The notes beneath the pieces were generated by a model that was not told the DNA's origin, ran no database searches, and was given only the letters and a program-made list of their open reading frames with translations. Below are positions 44,001-51,275 of a stretch of 64,000 nt of DNA, piece by piece. The stretch spans positions 1 to 64,000 of the forward strand of contig NZ_JAAZWB010000087.1 in NCBI RefSeq assembly GCF_012524115.1, written 5' to 3'. How positions within the stretch are numbered: position 1 is the first letter of the stretch; each line of letters opens with the position of its first letter. Position numbers and translations under genes: made by a program. The stretch is from Bacillus sp. RO1. Its GTDB lineage: Bacteria > Bacillota > Bacilli > Bacillales > Bacillaceae_I.

Positions 44001-44837
44001 TTCCCTACCACTAGAACAGAATATGTTTCTGCTACAAAGGATACGTACTGGTATCACCAGGCAAACGTGTTAGATGCAAGCTGGGAAATCCGTCAACCTC
44101 TAGCAGAATATGAAAAAGGGCAGAACCTTGTGGAAAACTGGTTTTCACCTGTTGTTCGTCCTGCTTTGGGGGTAGGTTACTGGACTCCAAACCGACAAAA
44201 CAACTATTTGCAATTCAATATTCCAGCGTGGGCAGATGCGGGAATAGGAAACACGGGTGGAAAAGGTTATAGTCACTCTGTACAAAATCAAACAAATAAA
44301 TTGTACCTAGGTGATAAATTGGTAAAAGAAGGGAAAGGGCAGTCTATCCCAGGCAGCATAATCGCTCCGGAAGAACGTACTCAGTACCGCCTAGTAACAG
44401 AAGCAAAACGTGATGCAGAACGCTGGAATACATCCGTTCGCACTCACACGGAATGGACTTTTTGGACGGAAAATCAAGGAACATCCAACACTTTCCTACC
44501 ATTAAAAACATTGCTTCCATTCCTTACACTGAACTACCAAGTAGAGACAGATGTGAATGGGAATGCACAATTGAATCCACCTACTGAACTTGTCATCTCT
44601 GTAGCAAAAGTAGAAGATGCAATTGGTTACGGAGAAGTGGAAGGTGCAACGCTTGAAGTGTCCTTTGATGAGGGAGCAACATGGAAAGAAGTGAAGTTGG
44701 ATCGAAGTGGCGATACTTTCTCAGCATCCATCACTAATCCGAAAACAGCTACAAGCGTCTCCCTTAAAACATCCGCATGGGATGACAATGGCAACAAGAT
44801 TACACAAGAAATTATTAAAGCTTACGGCCTTCGTTAA
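41091..44837 (+). CDS. Large secreted subtilisin-like serine protease (S8)
   Basis: 1248 residues. Sec signal peptide (about 1-30, TLFIAIIAVFMLATSLFQ core), a propeptide to about 215, then the S8 domain with Asp in VLDTGID (near 246), His in GHGTHVAS (near 279), oxyanion Asn in IAAGNS and Ser in NGTSMATPHVAG (near 449). Beyond about 520 come beta-rich domains, one PA-like region (VNRSKTISASDQ to SEGEKLINAI), and a C-terminal beta domain. There is no LPXTG or S-layer motif, so it is probably released. ATG 41091 has AGGAG at 7 bp. Two RRNPP-type regulators lie convergently downstream. Confidence 0.9.
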   Translation: MRKPTLKTLFIAIIAVFMLATSLFQPQALGAVTKSTSENEPTIINDPLGTGDSKITLITGDIVHVTALPTGQSVINVEPAENNDDGFRVITAGEDTYVYPNAVMPYLAEGKLDHNLFNITKLVEYKFDDSNSSTVPVIVEYEETKARAASTKATPKGAKKQRDLKSINAAALETNKEEATTFWNDVHSKKTDASKPETAKLNYAIEKIWLDAKVEATLHQSVPQIGTHTAWESGLTGAGIKVAVLDTGIDPTHPDIAPQLDQSVSFVPGEEVQDKNGHGTHVASTILGTGAASDGQNKGVAPDARLLVGKVLSDSGSGLSSWIIEGMEWAAQNADVVNMSLGSQVGSDGTDPMAQAVNTLTEEHGTLFVIAAGNSYGEGTVGSPGAADAALTIGAVDKSDRLASFSSKGPRLGDMALKPDVSAPGVGIMAARSQYASGTGSYTSKNGTSMATPHVAGAVAILLQQNPEATPQELKETIMNTAKKLPNYQPYHIGTGRIDIVKALNTDIRATGSVSFGFFQWPHDAAAPVEKTVTYTNESDQDITLDLAATFADPNGNAAPEGMLTLAQSTVTVPANGTADVQVTVDPAYGENGQRYQGHLTASANGEELVHTTMATVKEDERYTLTLNAADRDGSPALAYVVLFTENMRPESIAVPGTRELRLKKGTYSVMSMMDVDVNTDHMGVALVGEPEVVLDGPKTVELDARKANKITVKVPKKTEPVHQRMEYYQTMGQGTVHSVYLMPVWVDHLYAAPTEKTTLGEFEFLTRWRLIKPYLTMAYNGVELDDIVMPGSTLLEGKHNLQTIYAGEGTQADYEGLDANGKAVIVNRSKTISASDQAAAAVAAGAKLLIIANYEDVEFNTFVRTPDYKDVAITVAAISKSEGEKLINAISSDNVQLHAEGTKDSPYVYDLDYVHPDFIPTTLSFEPKNNELAKIETNYNSHIETDGGEFRFDMRPYTVRAIGFLNKISFPTTRTEYVSATKDTYWYHQANVLDASWEIRQPLAEYEKGQNLVENWFSPVVRPALGVGYWTPNRQNNYLQFNIPAWADAGIGNTGGKGYSHSVQNQTNKLYLGDKLVKEGKGQSIPGSIIAPEERTQYRLVTEAKRDAERWNTSVRTHTEWTFWTENQGTSNTFLPLKTLLPFLTLNYQVETDVNGNAQLNPPTELVISVAKVEDAIGYGEVEGATLEVSFDEGATWKEVKLDRSGDTFSASITNPKTATSVSLKTSAWDDNGNKITQEIIKAYGLR

Positions 44838-44843
44838 CAAAAA

Positions 44844-44892
44844 AGTGGAGCATGGCACCTACAACGGTACCGTGCTCCACTGCTTTATTTTT
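44844..44892 (+). terminator. Subtilase terminator
   Basis: AGTGGAGCATGGCACC pairs with GGTACCGTGCTCCACT (one mismatch), followed by TTTATTTTT. Confidence 0.85.
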
Positions 44893-44901
44893 AGAAACCA
44901 C

Positions 44902-46146
44902 TCACACAAATTGATTATTACGCCTGAACTTATTTATGACAGGACCCGCGAAACGGTTGGCCTTTTCCATGTCATGCTTCTCCATATAATGATCAAAAAG
45001 AACGACGGAATAGTGCTCCACCAGTAGCATATATCCCTTTTCTTTGAAATATGGGAATGCTTCCTCTTCAATGTATGCATAATACTTCTCTGATTCGTTT
45101 GAAAGGTAGAGATGATGCATCATAAAAATATGACTGAATGTAGAAGAGTTGGAAGATTTCGATATTTCCAACCCTTGTTTCACTAACGATAACAGTTCTT
45201 CCTTGGAGGTTCGCCCTTCTTTCGTCAAGGCATTTAAATACCCCTCTAAAGAACTTAAATAATTTGGGTGGCTTTTATCTCTTGTATCCATTGATTTTTT
45301 ATAATATTGACTGGCTTTCTTGTATTCTGCATTTCTTAAATAAAGGTAGGCCACATTATGATATAGCATGGCTTTTTGATGATCGAGGCCATAGTCTTCT
45401 GTCATTTCTATTAGTCTATGGTAATCCTTGCTCAAAGTCGGGTGATCTTCGGATTGTTCTAATTGAATGACCATCAGCATCTCTGATTCAATGATACGGG
45501 AGAAACTGCGTATTTTAGTGAAATACTGAAGTGCTTTGTTTGCATAAAAAAATGCCAATACTCTCGAGTTGAGTGAGTGGTAGGCAAGAGCCAGATCATA
45601 AAAGTACTCTTGATTAGGGTAGTGTTCCAGATTAATCTCTTTCAAACATGCGAGGGCCTCCACGTAATTATTTTTCATGGATAGTTGATAGATCCCTTTA
45701 ACATGTAAAAGCAAATTTTTTTCATAAGGAGCCAGATCGGACCAGACTGACATTTCTTCAATTAATCCTTCCGTCATCCTCTCCTCCCCAACGTATAAAT
45801 AGTATTTGGTCAATATTAGGGTATACAAACGATAAAAGTCCTGCATATGTAAAAGGTTGAATCCCTCGAGCTCTCGTTTGATAGATTCCGCTCTCGTTTT
45901 TAGCTTTTTTATAATAGCATCCTGCCACTCTTTTAACAGTTGTTCAATTTCCTTATAATAGTTAATCTCGGATTCCATTTGTATTCCCAGACGTTTGCAC
46001 AAAAATTCAATGGTTTCATCGGAAACCTCCGTCAATCCACGTTCTATCTTGCTAATATGGGTACTGGAACATATCCCTTCTCCCAGATCCTTCTGTTTTA
46101 ACCCCTGAAATTCACGATAAAATTTAATAATCTTCCCTTCCAGCAT
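44902..46146 (-). CDS. RRNPP-type regulator (HTH plus TPR), downstream paralogue
   Basis: 414 residues. N-terminal XRE helix-turn-helix (LKQKDLGEGICSSTHISKIE) and then helical repeats typical of TPR receptors such as PlcR, NprR and RopB (for example YHNVAYLYLRNAEYKKASQY, YYKKS). These regulators bind short exported and re-imported peptides and control exoprotease genes. ATG 46146 follows AGGGGATGAC. It is a paralogue of the gene upstream and points toward the subtilase terminator. No pheromone precursor gene is seen beside it. Confidence 0.82.
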   Translation of the reverse strand: MLEGKIIKFYREFQGLKQKDLGEGICSSTHISKIERGLTEVSDETIEFLCKRLGIQMESEINYYKEIEQLLKEWQDAIIKKLKTRAESIKRELEGFNLLHMQDFYRLYTLILTKYYLYVGEERMTEGLIEEMSVWSDLAPYEKNLLLHVKGIYQLSMKNNYVEALACLKEINLEHYPNQEYFYDLALAYHSLNSRVLAFFYANKALQYFTKIRSFSRIIESEMLMVIQLEQSEDHPTLSKDYHRLIEMTEDYGLDHQKAMLYHNVAYLYLRNAEYKKASQYYKKSMDTRDKSHPNYLSSLEGYLNALTKEGRTSKEELLSLVKQGLEISKSSNSSTFSHIFMMHHLYLSNESEKYYAYIEEEAFPYFKEKGYMLLVEHYSVVLFDHYMEKHDMEKANRFAGPVINKFRRNNQFV

Positions 46147-46301
46147 GCTGTCATCCCCTGTGATATTCATCTAATTTTTTAATTATCCTACCACAGTTTT
46201 TTTACAGGTGACAGACAGCTTCTCCCAATTGAAACAAGTCAGACATATGACTTTAGCGGAACGCAAAAATGAATAATCCTCCCCAATCCGCTAAACGGTT
46301 T

Positions 46302-47528
46302 CTAAATATATATAGATACCTCCGTCGCTTTTTCGTGATTATTGCTTCCAACATAGTGAAGAAACAATAGTTTCCCATAACGTTTCATCAGTGATACATG
46401 TTTCATAGAATAAAATTGCGGAAGAGCGACTTCTTCCATGAAGGAGTAATACGTCTCATAGTTTTCTTCCACGCGAAATTTTAATAATTTAAATAAGGTA
46501 ATATGCAAAGTGTTCCTGCATTCTTTCGCTTTGTTTGTACCTTCCTTGATGAGTCGCTGGAGAACTCGCTTTTTGGCAAGATTTCCTTCCATACAACTAT
46601 CTACAAAGTTATATAATCTAACCAAATAGCTATTAGAATTTTCGTCCGCAAGTGACAGCGCTTCTTCAAAGTGAGATTTGGCCTCTTCAAACATTCCTCT
46701 ATTATAATATTCAAAGCCTAAATTATTCAGTAACAGGCCTTTATTTTCCTCCAACCCGTATTGGTCACAATTGCTGATCAATTGCCTATATCGCCCTACT
46801 AAATACTGAAAATCGCTAGACAAATCGCCACTCAACTGTAACAGCATTAATGTTTCAGCCCTGTTCGCTTGCATATAATTGTTCGTTTCCTGAAAATGCT
46901 TTAAAGCCTTATCTACATAAATGAAAGACATAACTTTCGAATTAACCTTAAAGTAAGCTGTCCCTAAGTGAAAATAATACTCTTTATTTCCATACTCCTT
47001 GATATTTATTTGGTTAAGAACACTTATTGCTTTCTGATGGTCTTCAATGTTAAAAGAAGACAAATAATATAATCCTTTAACATGAAGATATAAATGATAA
47101 TCAAATGGCAACATACCTGGGACATCTTTTTCAATTCTTTCTATGATGTCATATGCAAGCTCGCATTCGTTTCGGAGCAGATGATATCTTGCATTTAATA
47201 GCTCATAGCGCGTTGCATACTTAGATGCATAGACAATCGTAGACTCTTCAAGCCTTTCTTTCAAAAGCTCAATTTTCTTTTCCCTTCGCAATATGATAGC
47301 ATTATGCCAATCTCGCAGGAGGTTTTTAACCTGTTTAAGATAGGCCAACTCATTCTGTATATCAATATTCAACCTCTCAGAAAATAAAGCAATAATCTCT
47401 CTGGAATAAGTTGTTTTCTCTCTCTCAATCTTACTCACGTGAGTTGTCGTACAAATCCCTTCTCCTAATTGAGACTGTGTTAGTCCAGCTCGTTCCCGAT
47501 AATACCTGATAATTTCCCCCACTAGCAT
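46302..47528 (-). CDS. RRNPP-type regulator (HTH plus TPR), upstream paralogue
   Basis: 408 residues from ATG 47528, which follows AAAGGGGAC; the frame extends further up but without a ribosome site. XRE helix-turn-helix LTQSQLGEGICTTTHVSKIE, then TPR-like repeats (LLNNLGFEYYNRGMFEEAKS, HFEEAL). The LGEGIC-x-TTH-x-SKIE core is nearly identical to the neighbour, so the two arose by duplication and may recognise similar DNA while reading different peptides. A 155-bp gap separates them. Confidence 0.82.
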   Translation of the reverse strand: MLVGEIIRYYRERAGLTQSQLGEGICTTTHVSKIEREKTTYSREIIALFSERLNIDIQNELAYLKQVKNLLRDWHNAIILRREKKIELLKERLEESTIVYASKYATRYELLNARYHLLRNECELAYDIIERIEKDVPGMLPFDYHLYLHVKGLYYLSSFNIEDHQKAISVLNQINIKEYGNKEYYFHLGTAYFKVNSKVMSFIYVDKALKHFQETNNYMQANRAETLMLLQLSGDLSSDFQYLVGRYRQLISNCDQYGLEENKGLLLNNLGFEYYNRGMFEEAKSHFEEALSLADENSNSYLVRLYNFVDSCMEGNLAKKRVLQRLIKEGTNKAKECRNTLHITLFKLLKFRVEENYETYYSFMEEVALPQFYSMKHVSLMKRYGKLLFLHYVGSNNHEKATEVSIYI

Positions 47529-47737
47529 ATTTATGTCCCCTTTTGGCAGCAAGTAGCTAATATTGTTGTATTTAATAAAATTAAAGAAAACTAACGAAAT
47601 CCCTCTTGGGGTTATTTTTCGGGAAATAAGTCCTGAAAACGACAATATTTTAGCTGATTTTCTACTACATAATGTCGGAGTAGTTCAAGCAATAGGAGAA
47701 AAGTAGGAAGTTTTGGATAGAAAGTTGGGGGAATTAC

Positions 47738-47757
47738 GGAAATCAACAGCGGTGTTT
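47738..47757. repeat. Solo end of the palindromic-ended element
   Basis: GGAAATCAACAGCGGTGTTT is the same as the right end of copy 3, with no left end nearby: a deletion remnant. Confidence 0.6.
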
Positions 47758-47776
47758 ATCAAATTCTACACAAATA

Positions 47777-47812
47777 GACTCCGGGAACCCATTTTACAGA
47801 TTCCCGGAGTCT
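47777..47812 (-). terminator. Hairpin after the RsbR-like gene
   Basis: GACTCCGGGAA (47777-47787) pairs perfectly with TTCCCGGAGTC (47801-47811). The T run after it is weak on the minus strand. Confidence 0.65.
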
Positions 47813-47813
47813 T

Positions 47814-48656
47814 TTAAAGTTCCTGCGCAACAACATACTTCCTCAGTGTCTGTTGTAGCGTACCATGCGTTTCTGCATACTGATGGAACGTCACTCCCAT
47901 GCTGACCATCTTCCTGACAAGTTCTGCACGCAAACCAGTGAGGACCGCTTTGCACCCCATCATCGAAACGCCAGTCAGGATATCTTCAAATTTTGAAATG
48001 ACATTCTCGTCCATAGTGGTGACGCCAGAGAGGTCTATAACAAGTGTCTGCAACTTCAAGTTGGAAATCTCCATTAGAACCTTCTCTTCAATGATGCGAA
48101 TTCGATAGTCATCCACATTTCCAATCAAAGGCAACACAGCAACCGTTGCACTTACAGGGATAATAGGAACAGATAAATGCTCAACCAATTTCCTTTGCGA
48201 ACTGATCAGCTCATCCTTATAATGCGAATAGCTCAAGAAGAAACTATTTAGAAAATAGTCTATATTATTATTGATTTTCTTCTCCATTTCAAAGAAGTCT
48301 TCTTGCGTAAGATATTCTCCTCTTTCATCAATAAATCTATTGATGAATTTCCATAGAGTTCTTCTGATAGCCTGAACCCATTCAAGCTTAAATGATAAAG
48401 TAAGGGAGTGCGAATGCTTCGCCCATGCAATCCCTTCTTGTTCAGCGAAGGCAATAACTTCCGTCTCTTTTTGCTCCACCACTCGTTGAATCAAGGTTTG
48501 AGCATTTTTAAGAAGATCGATATTTCCCTTTTGCAAAATATCATTAATTTTCGATGCGACATTCACAGCCTCTGACAGTAGAGTAGCCTCGAACTCATCC
48601 TTATGGTCCTTTAGAAAACTGGTAACTTCTCCATTGCTGACAAATTTCACAGTCAT
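47814..48656 (-). CDS. RsbR-like stressosome protein (N-terminal sensor plus STAS)
   Basis: 280 residues: an all-helical N-terminal domain (about 1-150) like the non-haem globin of RsbR paralogues, a linker helix, and a C-terminal STAS domain (about 165-275) with LVIDLSGVTTMDENVISKFE, where the T/S of GVTTMD matches the RsbT phosphorylation sites. Such proteins build the stressosome and gate RsbT and sigma-B. No rsbS or rsbT is near, as is usual for the extra paralogues. Confidence 0.88.
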   Translation of the reverse strand: MTVKFVSNGEVTSFLKDHKDEFEATLLSEAVNVASKINDILQKGNIDLLKNAQTLIQRVVEQKETEVIAFAEQEGIAWAKHSHSLTLSFKLEWVQAIRRTLWKFINRFIDERGEYLTQEDFFEMEKKINNNIDYFLNSFFLSYSHYKDELISSQRKLVEHLSVPIIPVSATVAVLPLIGNVDDYRIRIIEEKVLMEISNLKLQTLVIDLSGVTTMDENVISKFEDILTGVSMMGCKAVLTGLRAELVRKMVSMGVTFHQYAETHGTLQQTLRKYVVAQEL

Positions 48657-48765
48657 TTAATGATCTCCTTTATAGATATTTATTACTTCCTATTTCTATA
48701 AAGAAAAACGTAATCCTCTTTTATTCGACAAAAAAACAAGGAAGTACGGCAACTTCCCGACTCCC

Positions 48766-48911
48766 TCAAACATCACCGTTTTGCTTTTCCCACACCTTGA
48801 TAAATTTCCGGTATAGAAGTCCGATATAGAAGCAAGAAAGAATACCAACACCGCAACCCAGAAAATAAGACCTAGCTGGTACGTAAAGCCTAACAGCTCT
48901 TCATCAGAAAT
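48766..48911 (-). pseudogene. Frameshifted small membrane protein gene
   Basis: Two overlapping reading frames read naturally as one protein. The first gives SDEELLGFTYQLGLIFWVAV and more hydrophobics; the second, one frame over from about 48840, gives YIGLLYRKFIKVWEKQNGDV and a stop. The expected start codon reads ATT, nine bases after AGAGGTG. One TM segment and a basic tail are what remains. I do not know the family; a sequencing error cannot be excluded. Confidence 0.4.
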
Positions 48912-48977
48912 GTGTGTTTACACCTCTTTTTCTTAGGCGCATATACTAAGTAACTAATACTTGTAGGAGGTTACAAC

Positions 48978-49436
48978 ATGTTTTATCCCTACTTTTACCG
49001 TCAGACACCTGATACCTACGGTGCAAAAGGTGCCCATAATGCCGCATCATTAACTCTTCCTGATATACTTACTTATGCGCTACAAGACGAATATCTCGCT
49101 CAAGCACGCTACAATAGAATCTTTGGAACTTATGGATATATAAGGACATTCGCAAAGATACAAGAGGCTGAACTGCGCCACATCAGTGCCCTGTTACCGT
49201 TATTCCAACAGTATCAAGTTCCTGTACCGCAAGACATCTCTCCACAATTCGTCACCACACCGCCAACGATAAAAGAAGCCTATGCAGCTGGTGTGGAAGG
49301 TGAAATCGAAAATATTGGCATGTATGAAAAATTTCTCGCATTAGACATTCCAAATGATTTGCGAGTCGTGTTTACCAGATTACGAGATGCTTCTGTCAAT
49401 CACTTGGCTGCATTCGAGAGAGGACTAGCGAGGTAA
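48978..49436 (+). CDS. Ferritin-like domain protein (DUF2202-like)
   Basis: 152 residues. A Tyr-rich head (FYPYFYRQTPDTYG) and a four-helix bundle with ferritin-type metal ligands: LQDEYLAQARYNRIFGTYG, IQEAELRHISALLPLF (E-x2-H), EGEIENIGMYEKFLA and ASVNHLAAFE. It fits the DUF2202/rubrerythrin-like bundle. Just upstream, CATATACT (48940-48947) resembles a sporulation sigma-E/K -10. AGGAGG site 8 bp before ATG. Confidence 0.8.
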   Translation: MFYPYFYRQTPDTYGAKGAHNAASLTLPDILTYALQDEYLAQARYNRIFGTYGYIRTFAKIQEAELRHISALLPLFQQYQVPVPQDISPQFVTTPPTIKEAYAAGVEGEIENIGMYEKFLALDIPNDLRVVFTRLRDASVNHLAAFERGLAR

Positions 49437-49444
49437 CTATAAAA

Positions 49445-49474
49445 GGGACAGGAATTATGCTTCCTGCCCCTTGC
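49445..49474 (+). terminator. Terminator of the ferritin-like gene
   Basis: GGGACAGGAA pairs with TTCCTGCCCC; TTGCTTT follows. Confidence 0.7.
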
Positions 49475-49522
49475 TTTATCTTAACTCTTTCGTCCACTCT
49501 TTCGTCAATTCCTATAGACTAG

Positions 49523-50473
49523 TCACACCAACTGCTCAGTTTTCTTATTCATATAATTGATGGTTTCTTTTATCCCCGTTTCATATGGAGTCCACTCCAT
49601 TGTCCCTAGGAACTTCTCTAGTTTTTCTCCTGATAGAATGGTAGGCTCCGTGTTGATATACTGCATTTCCACCGCCTCACGCATTCCCTTTCCAGCAACC
49701 AGGGCATAAAGAGCAAACATTGGCTTTGTAATGTAGTAAAGTTGCTTATCACTTCCTAGCTGTCCTTTCACCATTTTTTCAAAGTCGCGCCCAGTAATGG
49801 TCGACACGGCAGGGATATTCCAACAGTGCCCATAGGCATCATCTTGTAAAGCTAACTCCACCATCACCCTAGCTCCATCTTTCGTAAAAATAAATTCCCT
49901 TTCAATATCGCTCGGGCCGACAAAACCTCCCTTTCTTTTTTTCAGGAGTTGATCCAGAGTAAAGTGCATGTAAGTATTAGTAGCATTCGGCCCATAAAAG
50001 TCAGGAAAGTGGCAAATTAAAGACGGAATAGAAGACTGTTGAATCGTTTCTCCCATTACCTTTCGAAGCTTCCCTTTTTTGGTATGAGGTTTTTTCTCCA
50101 TATTTTCGGTAAGTCGGTTACCACCGCTTTTTCCATAAGCATAAATGTTATCTACCATGGCTAGTTTTGCACCATTCTCTTCCGCTGCATGGATGATATT
50201 TTGGGTAATTGGCAACAACTTATCCTTCCATTGTTCATAAGGAAGATTCAGTGCATGAAAAATGACATCAACTCCTTTAGCAGCAAAGTTCAACTCCTCT
50301 TTAATTCCTGCATCTCCAGCTACGAGTGTCACTTTTTCTTCACTAGAAAATAACTCCTCGAGTTTCTCTATACCTCTGGCAAAAGCCACCACATCCACCC
50401 CGCGACTAACTAGTTCCATTACCAATGCATACCCCATCCCACCTGAAGCCCCTATCACCAATGCTTTTTTCAT
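49523..50473 (-). CDS. NAD(P)-binding epimerase/dehydratase-like protein
   Basis: 316 residues of the extended/atypical SDR (NmrA-like) type: N-terminal ALVIGASGGMGYALVMEL nucleotide site, DVIFHALNLPYEQW, NIYAYGKSGG with the active Tyr-x-x-x-Lys (YGKSGG reads Y-G-K, so the usual spacing is not exact). ATG 50473 follows AGGGGG. A palindrome at 50497-50511, shared with the upstream TetR gene, suggests that regulator controls it. Substrate unknown. Confidence 0.8.
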   Translation of the reverse strand: MKKALVIGASGGMGYALVMELVSRGVDVVAFARGIEKLEELFSSEEKVTLVAGDAGIKEELNFAAKGVDVIFHALNLPYEQWKDKLLPITQNIIHAAEENGAKLAMVDNIYAYGKSGGNRLTENMEKKPHTKKGKLRKVMGETIQQSSIPSLICHFPDFYGPNATNTYMHFTLDQLLKKRKGGFVGPSDIEREFIFTKDGARVMVELALQDDAYGHCWNIPAVSTITGRDFEKMVKGQLGSDKQLYYITKPMFALYALVAGKGMREAVEMQYINTEPTILSGEKLEKFLGTMEWTPYETGIKETINYMNKKTEQLV

Positions 50474-50496
50474 AAAAATATACCCCCTGTTCATTT

Positions 50497-50511
50497 TTAA
50501 CCACTGGTCAA
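50497..50511 (-). promoter_or_regulatory. TetR operator-like palindrome before the epimerase
   Basis: Minus strand TTGACCAGTGGTTAA, near-palindromic, 24 bp before the epimerase start. A close copy, TTGACCACTGTTTAA, lies at 51118-51132 next to the TetR start. Confidence 0.6.
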
Positions 50512-50527
50512 TATTTTTTAAAAAATT

Positions 50528-51109
50528 TTATCCTAAAGATGCTAGGATAAAATTCACATGCGATTCTGCCAAGCCTTTTACTTCTTCATAGTCTTCATCA
50601 CACCAGCAATAGTGACTAACGAAACCGTGCAAGGAAAGGAAAATAGACCATGCTTGCTGGATGCTGATAGATTTATTGCTAAGTTCTAAAAGTGCCTCTG
50701 CAAACTTTTCATACGATTCATTCGGACCTTTATTTACATAGCTTTTAACTTCCTCATCTGAAAGCAAAAACATCATCTCATATTGGCTCTTATGCGTGAG
50801 GCCAAATCGTATGAATTCGAGGAGAACTTGCTTTAATTTTGTTTTGTTATCGAGGTCCTGCAGCATCACATTGTCCAGCCATTGATCCAGTTCTTTAAAA
50901 TCTGATTCAATCATGGCGTAAAAAAGTTCCGCTTTATTTTTAAAATGGTAATAGATAGCACCATGACTATAGCCTAACTCTGCAGCTATCTGCCGCATTG
51001 AAACCTGTTGATACCCCTTCTTGCGAAACAACTCCCGTGCTGCATTCATTACCATCATCTGTGTTAATTCATTTGTTACCGCTTTTCTAGGTGTCATTTC
51101 CTTACTCAT
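50528..51109 (-). CDS. TetR family regulator
   Basis: 193 residues from ATG 51109 (51097, four codons on, is possible and better spaced from AAAGGATGAG). TetR helix-turn-helix KGYQQVSMRQIAAELGYSHG and AIYYHFKNKAELF, then a helical ligand domain (LGYSHGAIYYHF is close to standard). It lies upstream of the epimerase gene and the two share operator-like palindromes. Divergent from bmrA, which it may also influence. Confidence 0.85.
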   Translation of the reverse strand: MSKEMTPRKAVTNELTQMMVMNAARELFRKKGYQQVSMRQIAAELGYSHGAIYYHFKNKAELFYAMIESDFKELDQWLDNVMLQDLDNKTKLKQVLLEFIRFGLTHKSQYEMMFLLSDEEVKSYVNKGPNESYEKFAEALLELSNKSISIQQAWSIFLSLHGFVSHYCWCDEDYEEVKGLAESHVNFILASLG

Positions 51110-51117
51110 CCTTTTTA

Positions 51118-51166
51118 TTGACCACTGTTTAATTAAAATATAAACCTTTGGATATACTGTTGTCAA
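51118..51166 (-). promoter_or_regulatory. TetR gene promoter with operator
   Basis: Minus-strand consensus TTGACA (51161-51166), 17-18 bp spacer, TATATT/TTATAT (51137-51143); operator-like TTGACCACTGTTTAA at 51118-51132 covers the start point. Confidence 0.65.
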
Positions 51167-51275
51167 CTATAAAATTGGTAACATGTTCCTCAATCTGTCA
51201 CAATGATAGTGGAACTTACTTATCTAATAAACGTACAATCATCAAACAACCCATATTAAAGGAGACACACAATAA

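Noticed and set aside
46171-46301. 14-residue frame as a pheromone gene between the two RRNPP regulators
   Set aside because: No ribosome site and no signal sequence.
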